The notes under the pieces were generated by a model that saw only the letters and a program-made list of their open reading frames with translations, had not been told where the DNA came from and searched no databases. Of a stretch of 5,036 bases of DNA, positions 1-5,036 are shown in pieces (positions within the stretch are counted from its first letter, which is position 1; every line of letters begins with the position of its first letter). The translations under genes were made by a program, and so were the position numbers. The DNA comes from Bacteroidia bacterium (GTDB lineage Bacteria; Bacteroidota; Bacteroidia; Bacteroidales; UBA12481): the NCBI GenBank assembly GCA_026391235.1, contig JAPLDV010000236.1, positions 1-5,036 on the forward strand. Direction: 5' to 3'.

Positions 1-1946
1 CATCGGGCCATTATTTTTCTTATACCTATGATTCAGACGGAAATATGCTCTCGGAGACCAATCCCAACGGAGCTTCGGTTCATTATGAATACGACCGGAT
101 GAACCGGCGGGTTAAGATCACCTCACCAATGGGTTATAAAACCTATTATCAGTATGATGGAATGGAGAATGTCACCCGGCGTACCGATCCGGAAAACAGG
201 CAAACCAATTATTCATATGATCCGCTTAACCGCCTGATTTTAACGGCTTATCCAGCCGGAAGCATTGAAAGGGTTTATGACTCAAATGGTAATATGCAGA
301 AAATAAGCAACATGGGTGTCGGATTGGGAGATATTACCGAGAGAACCTATGATGTCATGGACCGGTTGGCAACTGAAAAGATTTGGTATGGATTGTTCAC
401 AAAAACCGTTTCTTATGCTTATGATCCGGTAGGGAACATTATTAAAGTCACGGATCCGGATGGTAAAGAGATCAGTTATGCCTATGATGATCTCAATCAG
501 CCCAAAAAGATAACAGGTTCATTCTCCGATGTTGCCGGATTATCGTACGATGCAGCCGGTTTATACAGCAGGGTTGATTTCCCGAACGGAGAGCGGAACC
601 AGTCTGCCTACGACAAACTTAACCGGCTGCTCAGCAAAGAGACCCGGGATACTTCAAACTCCGTTATTTTCAGGTATGACTATAAATACAATCCTGTTGG
701 GCAAATCGCTGAGGTCAGCCGCAATGGGATCCCTGAGGCTAATTTCAATTTTGATGCTGACGGCCGGCTGGTCAATGCAAACTACCCGTTCTCAGGAAAA
801 AACATCCTGTACGGATATGATGATGCGGGGAACAGGTTGACCGAAGTGGATAAAGGGGCAGTTACCAGTTACGTGTATAATACTGAAAACAGGGTTGTCC
901 GTCAGGTTCTTCCGGATCTCAGCTCCATCAATTACCAGTATGATAAAAATGGCAACGTGGTGCAAACCATCAGTAATTGGGGAACTGTGAATTATGGATA
1001 CGATTATGAAAACCGGCTTATTTCTGTCAATTATCCCCCGGGTTCTGGCATTGTGATGACCCTTTACTCACCTGAAGGAAATCGTTTGGCCAAGGTTGAG
1101 TTGATCCGCAAAACTTATTATTACCCGACTCTGGTGGGAACTATCATTGAAATGGATGAAAACGGAAAAACCCTGAAACGCTTGAACCCGGGTATCAGCC
1201 AGGCTGATGTGACCGGCGATAATCCGGATATTATTTATCAGCATTGGGATGGGCGGCTGAGCACCAGTTTCTTTACCGGACACAGTATCGTTGCATCGGT
1301 TACTTTTGATTATTTTGGGGAGGTTCTTGAATCTTCGGGAAATCTGGACGAGATTGATCCTGCCCTTTATTGGACCGGCCTTAAAGTAGACGGGGGTACT
1401 GCTTATAATGCTGAACTTATCGGCACCGGATATGCTCCTGATATTAATCAGTACTTTGGAAACACCTCATTTGAGCCATGGAATATCCCAGGTGATATTT
1501 TTCTCTGGCTGGAGGATCTTAAAGGTCCGGAAACGCCAACCGATGGAAAACCGGTGAATGGCAGCGCACCGGTTACTCCGGGTGCAAAAAAAAAGAAGGA
1601 GGTTGAAGCTTGCGGCTACAGGGAGAACGTTTGGGAAACCACCGGATCAAAATGGGTTTATATCGGATGCTATGCCGATAACAACTATCTGCCTCAGAAA
1701 AGGCTGGTCTTTAAATATGAGAAAAAGAAACAGCAAAAAGAGGTTACCATTACCTGCTGGCGCGAAAAGGGACATCCCGGCCATCATGTGGATTCAGAAC
1801 GCACGGAAACCGGAAGAACCAGGCTTGAGAGCTATAAACCGCCTTTTTACGAGTATAAAAAATCCGGGCAGTTACAGGACTGGCCCGACCAGGAGACTCG
1901 TGATAAGGAAGGTGCAAGGTTACTTGGCGAAAAGAATAAAAAATAA
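1..1946 (+). CDS. RHS/YD-repeat protein, 5'-truncated by window edge
   Basis: The frame is open from the left edge: codons from position 3 read SGHYFSYTYDSDGN before the first ATG at 45, and YTYDSDGN is itself a YD repeat, so 45 is not the start. Numbering from that Met, about 16 YD units run through residues 13-351 (for example SYAYDPVGNIIKVTDP, YGYDDAGNRLTEV, YQYDKNGNVVQTI). Residues 355-425 resemble the usual RHS core end (IIYQHWDGRLSTSF, then FDYFGEVLESSG). The hallmark that normally follows, a GxRYYDPxxGRF-type segment, is degenerate here (YWTGLKVDGGTAYN...GYAPDINQYFG, 442-471). A Lys-rich linker (514-518) leads to a tail of about 115 residues with Cys523, Cys542, Cys571 and a GHPGHH cluster, which I do not recognise. 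RHS proteins are large surface or secreted shells that often carry variable C-terminal toxins; a toxin role here is inference only. The next gene starts 24 bases downstream and is probably co-transcribed. Confidence 0.93.
   Translation, partial: SGHYFSYTYDSDGNMLSETNPNGASVHYEYDRMNRRVKITSPMGYKTYYQYDGMENVTRRTDPENRQTNYSYDPLNRLILTAYPAGSIERVYDSNGNMQKISNMGVGLGDITERTYDVMDRLATEKIWYGLFTKTVSYAYDPVGNIIKVTDPDGKEISYAYDDLNQPKKITGSFSDVAGLSYDAAGLYSRVDFPNGERNQSAYDKLNRLLSKETRDTSNSVIFRYDYKYNPVGQIAEVSRNGIPEANFNFDADGRLVNANYPFSGKNILYGYDDAGNRLTEVDKGAVTSYVYNTENRVVRQVLPDLSSINYQYDKNGNVVQTISNWGTVNYGYDYENRLISVNYPPGSGIVMTLYSPEGNRLAKVELIRKTYYYPTLVGTIIEMDENGKTLKRLNPGISQADVTGDNPDIIYQHWDGRLSTSFFTGHSIVASVTFDYFGEVLESSGNLDEIDPALYWTGLKVDGGTAYNAELIGTGYAPDINQYFGNTSFEPWNIPGDIFLWLEDLKGPETPTDGKPVNGSAPVTPGAKKKKEVEACGYRENVWETTGSKWVYIGCYADNNYLPQKRLVFKYEKKKQQKEVTITCWREKGHPGHHVDSERTETGRTRLESYKPPFYEYKKSGQLQDWPDQETRDKEGARLLGEKNKK
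1586..1594 (+). repeat. A9 homopolymer followed by an AAGGAGG motif inside the RHS gene
   Basis: Nine consecutive A residues encode the Lys-rich linker between the RHS core and the variable tail, and are followed at once by GAAGGAGG, which contains a strong Shine-Dalgarno-like string. The annotated frame continues for about 118 sensible codons after the run. A one-base slip could enter the +1 frame that stays open to a TGA at 1972-1974, overlapping the next gene's ATG. The tract is directly visible; any role in slippage or phase variation is speculative, and a sequencing indel could also arise here. Confidence 0.5.
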
Positions 1947-1970
1947 AACCGGGAAGAAAGAACAAAGATT

Positions 1971-2414
1971 ATGAAAGCAATTATGATTCAAGTGATTACG
2001 GCAGCAATAGTATTGTTGTTAAACCCAGGCATATTGCCGGGTCAAAATTTTGAGGGTGGGGGCTATCAGGGTGGAACATATGGATCTGGCGGAATCGAAA
2101 ACTTCTCTGGCATACCGGATCCTGCAGCTAATTTTCTGAATAATTTTTCCGTATTCCCAAACCCGATCGACGGGCGGTCAACCATTAAGTTTGTGCTGGC
2201 AGCCCCTGCGAAAACAGAATTATCCGTATTCGACATCAATAACCGGAAAGTCAAAGTAATAGTCAAACCGGCCGATTTACCACCCGGAGATTATATCATG
2301 AGTTGGGACGGAAGCGATGATAACGGGAACCTATTGGCCAACGGACTTTATTTTTGCCGGATGACACAAGGGAGCAAGATCCTTTGGAAAAAAATAGTAT
2401 TAATTGGCAGGTAA
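1971..2414 (+). CDS. Small secreted protein with T9SS type A / FlgD-Ig-like C-terminal sorting domain
   Basis: The 147-residue product begins with a Lys and a hydrophobic stretch (residues 5-18, IVLLLN at its end), then ILPGQN, which fits a signal peptide cut near residue 24. A Gly-rich stretch (29-41, GGGYQGGTYGSGG) follows. Residues 59-147 look like a type IX sorting / FlgD-Ig-like domain: FSVFPNP start, ELSVFDINNRKVK, PPGDYIMSWDGSDDNGN, NGLYFCRM, and a basic-hydrophobic end, KKIVLIGR. In Bacteroidota such domains direct cargo through the outer membrane by the Por system. Here there is almost no passenger: only about 35 residues separate the signal peptide from the domain. The purine-rich GGGAAGAAAG upstream is only a weak ribosome site. 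The 24-base gap to the RHS gene suggests one operon, so it may serve the RHS protein, but this is inference. It could instead be a truncated remnant of a larger cargo protein. Confidence 0.88.
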   Translation: MKAIMIQVITAAIVLLLNPGILPGQNFEGGGYQGGTYGSGGIENFSGIPDPAANFLNNFSVFPNPIDGRSTIKFVLAAPAKTELSVFDINNRKVKVIVKPADLPPGDYIMSWDGSDDNGNLLANGLYFCRMTQGSKILWKKIVLIGR

Positions 2415-2454
2415 AAATTTTCGGCAAAACGGTGATATTTCCCGGGCTGAGTGA

Positions 2455-3237
2455 TCATGTATAAAATTCTTCCCTTCGATCTTTCAAAAGATCATTGAAT
2501 GGGTTAATCGATTTATTATCAGCATGATGAATGTCAATATCGATTGTGTTTACGCAGAGCTGTGCAGTTGGGGCAGTAGATAGAATATTGCCATTGACAC
2601 AGGTAATCTGACTTTTCCCGGTGAAAATAAAATCATCGTCTTCCCTGGTTTCCCTGCCTATACGGTTAGCAGTTACGGCGAATATCCGGTTCTCCAGACA
2701 CCTGGTAACCATTGCACTCTGGCAGTATGGCATCACCAGGTTAGATGGATGGGCAATAATCTGGGCGCCTTTCAAGGTGAGGGTACGCATGACCTCCGGG
2801 AATATCCAGTCGAAACAGATCATCATCCCGATTTTCATTCCGTTCAATTCATAAACCTCAATCGGCTTGTTTCCCGCACTGAACCATATCTTCTCTTTAT
2901 TGAACAGATGGATCTTACGGTAGGTGCCAATCACTTCATCATCAAAAACCATGATTGCTGAATTGAAAATCTGATCGTCTTCCAACTCAATAAAACCGCC
3001 AACTAATATGGCCCCGGTTTCGGCAGACAACTGTTTCAGAAATCCTGCGGTTATTCCATCAGGAGTTTCTGCCAGATTATTGGCTTCCTCTTTCGATGCG
3101 AAAGCGTATCCTGTTGCGAACAGCTCCGGCAGCACTAACAGATCAGCTTTTATTCCTTTGGTTATTGCAGTTATCTGCGAGAAATTCTCCTTTTTCTCAC
3201 CAAATCGTGGTGAATTCTGTATGTATCCGACGATCAT
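2455..3237 (-). CDS. Nitrilase-superfamily carbon-nitrogen hydrolase (amidase)
   Basis: The 260-residue product is a full-length cytosolic amidase of the carbon-nitrogen hydrolase family, which hydrolyses non-peptide C-N bonds to release ammonia. The Glu-Lys-Cys triad is clear: Glu38 in LVLPELFATGY, Lys108 in TYRKIHLF, Cys141 in MMICFDWIFPE; the second conserved acid, Glu115, lies in NKEKIWF. Further family matches are HPSNLVMPY, LENRIFAVTANRIG, TGKSQI and the end KDRREEFY. From memory these resemble archaeal PH0642-type amidases and the N-carbamoylputrescine amidase / 5-aminopentanamidase branch; the substrate cannot be assigned. I chose the ATG at 3237 because homologues start MxVGYIQ. An in-frame ATG at 3300 and another at 3396 would add 21 or 53 residues; the longest version translates the REPIN and is unlikely. 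There is no clear Shine-Dalgarno site. It lies downstream of the RAYT gene on the same strand, and converges on the sorting-domain gene 40 bases away. Confidence 0.93.
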   Translation of the reverse strand: MIVGYIQNSPRFGEKKENFSQITAITKGIKADLLVLPELFATGYAFASKEEANNLAETPDGITAGFLKQLSAETGAILVGGFIELEDDQIFNSAIMVFDDEVIGTYRKIHLFNKEKIWFSAGNKPIEVYELNGMKIGMMICFDWIFPEVMRTLTLKGAQIIAHPSNLVMPYCQSAMVTRCLENRIFAVTANRIGRETREDDDFIFTGKSQITCVNGNILSTAPTAQLCVNTIDIDIHHADNKSINPFNDLLKDRREEFYT

Positions 3238-3312
3238 AATTGAGGTTTTGATTTTCGGACAATATATGCGATTTAACGATAATTCGATAATAACCGCCAT
3301 GGTTATTTTGTA

Positions 3313-3335
3313 ATAGGGGCGACCTGCGGTCGCCC
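3313..3335 (+). repeat. REP unit 1 (left, forward)
   Basis: ATAG is followed by a GGGCGACC arm, loop TGC, and a GGTCGCCC arm with perfect pairing. Orientation is set by the GTAG-like tetranucleotide on its 5' side. The unit is GC-rich against AT-rich surroundings, which is typical of REP insertions. Confidence 0.8.
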
Positions 3336-3361
3336 GATGGCATCCGGATGGGTCGCCCGAT

Positions 3362-3384
3362 GGGCGACCGCAGGTCGCCCGTAC
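3362..3384 (-). repeat. REP unit 2 (right, inverted)
   Basis: Read on the minus strand, GTAC is followed by GGGCGACC, loop TGC, GGTCGCCC. The palindrome is identical to unit 1 in the opposite orientation, giving the paired arrangement that defines a REPIN. It lies 8 bases from the RAYT stop codon. Confidence 0.8.
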
Positions 3385-3392
3385 GTGAATAA

Positions 3393-3980
3393 TCATTTAT
3401 TCCAATTTGACGCATTATTTCGAATATATTGACGTACGTTATAAAATTCGCCGGAATACCGGATGATCCTTTCATAATAATTCCGTTGCCAAACTTGCGG
3501 CACAGTCGTTTTCCGAGCTTGGTTAATTTGCCGGGTAACTGCCGATTTGAAACCTGATAATATGGCTGCCAGTGAGGCTGACTGCGGTGCAATTATTCCT
3601 CCGGTGGGGGTTATACGGTATCCTGGCAATGGTGGGGTGCCGGGGGTGTGTTGGTCCATGGGCGAAACATTCGAATTATTCATGGGCGACCGCGGGTCGC
3701 CCCTACGGGATGGATCAATGATGATAATACCATGGATATGATCGGGCATGATAATGTATTCATCAATTTTAACATCTGGCCTGATCTGGGCCGTTTTCTC
3801 CCATTCTTGTGCGACAATCCGGCCAAAATCGTTTAAAATCATTTTGCCTGATTGAATAAATCCAAAAAGATGTCTGTTCTTTTCAGTTTTTAAGGTAATG
3901 AAATAACGGCCCCAATCCGAATAATGGTACTTACTTAGACGGATAGTGTGCCGGTTTTTCTTGACAAATGTTTTGATCAT
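3393..3980 (-). CDS. REP-associated tyrosine transposase (RAYT, Y1 HUH / IS200-like family)
   Basis: The 195-residue product has the features of single-stranded DNA transposases of the TnpA-REP group. The N-terminal strand GRYFITLKT (24-32) and HLFG (37-40) are typical. The metal-binding HUH motif is His81-Ile-His83 in IIMPDHIHGIII. The C-terminal part has SLAAILSGFKSAVTRQIN (136-153), VWQRNYYERIIR (163-174) and VRQYIRNNASNW (182-193). Tyr185 in the last segment is the likely nucleophile by alignment with YIxxNP of the family, although the usual NP is NA here. Between the two halves is a Pro/Gly-rich linker (about 88-135), part of which is encoded by a REP copy (residues 92-99). Such enzymes bind and cut REP sequences and are thought to spread them. 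A REPIN lies just past its stop and a hairpin abuts its ATG. It appears intact. The short distance to the flanking minus-strand genes would allow read-through from the peptidase. Confidence 0.93.
   Translation of the reverse strand: MIKTFVKKNRHTIRLSKYHYSDWGRYFITLKTEKNRHLFGFIQSGKMILNDFGRIVAQEWEKTAQIRPDVKIDEYIIMPDHIHGIIIIDPSRRGDPRSPMNNSNVSPMDQHTPGTPPLPGYRITPTGGIIAPQSASLAAILSGFKSAVTRQINQARKTTVPQVWQRNYYERIIRYSGEFYNVRQYIRNNASNWNK
3684..3706 (-). repeat. REP copy with exact GTAG inside the RAYT coding sequence
   Basis: On the minus (coding) strand GTAG is followed by arm GGGCGACC, loop CGC and arm GGTCGCCC, differing from the REPIN units by one loop base. It is in frame and encodes RRGDPRSP (residues 92-99). 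A partial second TCGCCCATG lies 23 bases further along the coding strand (3658-3666, compared with 3681-3689), the same offset as the direct repeat in the downstream REPIN, so this may be the remnant of a whole REPIN. Confidence 0.82.
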
Positions 3981-3981
3981 A

Positions 3982-4005
3982 ATCTATTCTCTTTTGAGAA
4001 TAGAT
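3982..4005 (-). promoter_or_regulatory. Perfect 10-bp hairpin abutting the RAYT start codon
   Basis: On the coding strand ATCTATTCTC, loop AAAA and GAGAATAGAT form a perfect stem ending one base before the ATG. The only Shine-Dalgarno-like purines (AAAAGAGAA) lie in the loop and 3' arm, so folding of the mRNA would hide them. IS200-type transposases are known to be held down by such leader structures. It lacks a following U-tract, so it is not a typical terminator for the upstream peptidase gene. It could also be a DNA hairpin recognised by the transposase. A weaker stem (TTCTCC / GGAGAA, 4010-4030) lies next to it in the 75-base intergenic gap. Confidence 0.6.
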
Positions 4006-4055
4006 GGAATTCTCCCTGAGTAATGGAGAAAATCCGATCATTATTTTCAATTATT

Positions 4056-5036
4056 TTACCTTGTGTTTTCGAAAAGGCTCCTGGTTTGCATATTATGTTT
4101 CCCCCGTGAGGTAACCTCCGGATTAACATCCAGTTTTAGCAAATTCTTCTGGTTTCCGATATCAAAAGCGGTGAGGTAGGTGAGTTTAGCGACTTTTATA
4201 AACTTCTGATAATCAATATATTCCACCACGTCCTTTGGGGTATGATAATCCGGGGTGAAACCGCAGAACAGCCAGACCGATGGGATTCCGAACCGGATAA
4301 ACGGGTAATGGTCGCTCCGGAAATAGACCCGTTGCGGATGAGTGAGGTTGGAATACAGGTAGTCGAATCCGAAATTGATTCCAGACTTTTTGTTGACTTT
4401 CCGGATGGACGCATCCAGCTCCGAGCTGAGCAGGTTTGATCCGACCAGGTACAGGCTGTCAGTGTTATTTCGGCCGAGCATATCCAGGTTCAGGCAGGTG
4501 CTGATATTTTCAACCGGGACCGGGCAATTATTTGCGAAATAGTGTGATCCGTAGAGCCCCTGTTCCTCGCCGGTGAACCAGGCGATGATCACCGAACGTT
4601 TGGGCCTTTCGGTGAGAAGAGCCTGGGCGATTTCCAGGAGTGCAACGGTACCCGTACCATCGTCATCCGCCCCGGCGATAATCTGGCCATCGCTGATGCC
4701 AAGGTGGTCATGGTGAGCGCAAATCACTATGTATTCATCTTTCAGTTGCGGATCAGATCCCGGAATCTGAGCGATTACATTCCGGGATGTGCTGTTATGG
4801 CTTTCCACCTCAACAATCAGTTGGATTCGTGTACCTGTCAATAATTGTCCAGGTACCTGTTTACCCTGGCGCACTGTCAGGAACATCCCGGCAACTTCTT
4901 CCGGGGTGATTCCCAGGATCGATGCTGCCACGTTGTAATCAACAGCTGCCTGCCCGAAAGGAAGGGATGGCCGCCGGGGTGGCTGCTGCGCCTGATTTTG
5001 AGGTGTCTGAGCAGCAGAAGTTCCTCTGCGCTGAGT
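4056..5036 (-). CDS. M28-family zinc aminopeptidase, 5'-truncated by window edge
   Basis: The frame stays open to the right edge; a GTG at 4931 is an internal Val, since 35 further codons read on upstream. Those codons are a Gln/Pro/Arg-rich low-complexity linker (QTPQNQAQQPPRRP), then LPFGQAAVDYN, which looks like the end of a protease-associated domain region. Numbering from the GTG codon, the co-catalytic zinc ligands are all visible: His73 in CAHHDHLG, Asp90 in GADDDGTG, Glu123 in FTGEEQGLYGS (with Glu122 as the general base), Asp150 in LNLDMLGRN, and His230 in PDYHTPKD. M28 enzymes of this type remove N-terminal residues from peptides, usually outside the cytoplasm. The N-terminus that would show a signal peptide is outside the window. 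The protein ends shortly after the catalytic domain with no sorting domain. Substrate preference cannot be read from the sequence. Confidence 0.94.
   Translation of the reverse strand, partial: TQRRGTSAAQTPQNQAQQPPRRPSLPFGQAAVDYNVAASILGITPEEVAGMFLTVRQGKQVPGQLLTGTRIQLIVEVESHNSTSRNVIAQIPGSDPQLKDEYIVICAHHDHLGISDGQIIAGADDDGTGTVALLEIAQALLTERPKRSVIIAWFTGEEQGLYGSHYFANNCPVPVENISTCLNLDMLGRNNTDSLYLVGSNLLSSELDASIRKVNKKSGINFGFDYLYSNLTHPQRVYFRSDHYPFIRFGIPSVWLFCGFTPDYHTPKDVVEYIDYQKFIKVAKLTYLTAFDIGNQKNLLKLDVNPEVTSRGKHNMQTRSLFENTR

Larger units (their letters stand above)
3313..3384. repeat. REPIN-like element: two inverted REP palindromes
   Basis: Two 19-bp palindromes, exact reverse complements of each other, lie at 3317-3335 and 3362-3380, separated by 26 bases. 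Each has 8-bp arms (GGGCGACC / GGTCGCCC) and a 3-base loop. The outer flanks are ATAG on the left and, on the opposite strand, GTAC on the right, both one base from the GTAG found beside classical REPs. The spacer holds the self-complementary ATCCGGAT (3342-3349) and an extra GGTCGCCC half-site (3351-3358), so a 13-bp direct repeat, GGTCGCCCGATGG, recurs at a 23-base offset (3328 and 3351). The whole unit can fold as one long 19-bp stem or as separate hairpins. It starts about 10 bases after the RAYT stop and precedes the amidase start, so it may affect mRNA stability or read-through between them. Confidence 0.85.

Noticed and set aside
1558..1974. Alternative 138-residue frame as an independent gene
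   Set aside because: It overlaps the RHS tail entirely, is extremely Lys/Arg-rich from out-of-frame reading of purine-rich DNA, and shows no recognisable motif.
2415..2454. Convergent intergenic gap as a bidirectional terminator
   Set aside because: Only AAAATTTT and CCCGGG short palindromes are visible; no GC stem followed by a T run on either strand.
2478..2493. GATCTTT-CA-AAAGATC inverted repeat near the convergent gene ends, possible terminator
   Set aside because: It lies inside the 3' coding end of the amidase (NDLLKDR), is AT-rich with a 2-base loop and has no U-tract; a chance palindrome is more likely.
3258..3266. TATATTG upstream of the amidase as a Bacteroidota-type -7 promoter element
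   Set aside because: It does not match TAnnTTTG well and no TTTG element is found at the proper distance upstream.
3317..3380. CRISPR-like repeat array
   Set aside because: Only two or three palindromic units in inverted orientation, no regular spacers and no cas genes; the RAYT context explains them as REPs.
3432..3439. ACGTACGT palindrome in the RAYT 3' end
   Set aside because: Eight bases inside coding sequence with no second copy; expected by chance.
4056..4931. GTG at 4931 as the start of the M28 peptidase
   Set aside because: The frame continues open to the window edge with a plausible linker, and the codon falls after an expected upstream domain region.

Overview
The window looks like a piece of a Bacteroidota (Bacteroidetes-type) chromosome or metagenome contig. 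The main pointer is a small secreted protein ending in a type IX secretion (T9SS) type A / FlgD-Ig-like sorting domain. Supporting points are an M28 metallopeptidase with a Gln/Pro-rich linker, a long YD-repeat protein, weak or absent Shine-Dalgarno sequences, and moderate GC content. Exact taxonomy cannot be fixed from the sequence alone.

Layout, left to right. Positions 1-1946 (+) hold the 3' part of an RHS/YD-repeat protein gene that enters from outside the window. It ends in a degenerate RHS core and a short Cys/His- and Lys-containing C-terminal tail that I do not recognise. After 24 bases, 1971-2414 (+) encodes a 147-residue secreted protein that is little more than a signal peptide, a Gly-rich stretch and a T9SS-type C-terminal domain; it is probably in one transcript with the RHS gene. 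A 40-base convergent gap without a convincing terminator follows.

The rest lies on the minus strand, read right to left. An M28-family zinc aminopeptidase (4056-5036) is cut by the right edge. A 75-base gap with a perfect 10-bp hairpin comes next, then a REP-associated tyrosine transposase (RAYT, HUH family, 3393-3980), then a nitrilase-superfamily amidase (2455-3237). Between the RAYT and the amidase, about 10 bases after the RAYT stop, sits a REPIN-like element at 3313-3384. It is two 19-bp GC-rich REP palindromes in opposite orientation, each with a GTAG-like tetranucleotide on its outer side. A third copy of the same REP, with an exact GTAG, lies inside the RAYT reading frame (3684-3706) and is translated as part of a Pro/Gly-rich linker.

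The most notable system is this RAYT plus REPIN unit: transposase, its likely substrate repeats on the 3' side and inside the gene, and a hairpin one base from the transposase start codon that could control its translation. The amidase and peptidase are ordinary, apparently intact enzymes with all expected catalytic residues visible. The RHS tail and the sorting-domain-only protein are the other points of interest. No RNA genes or CRISPR arrays were seen.
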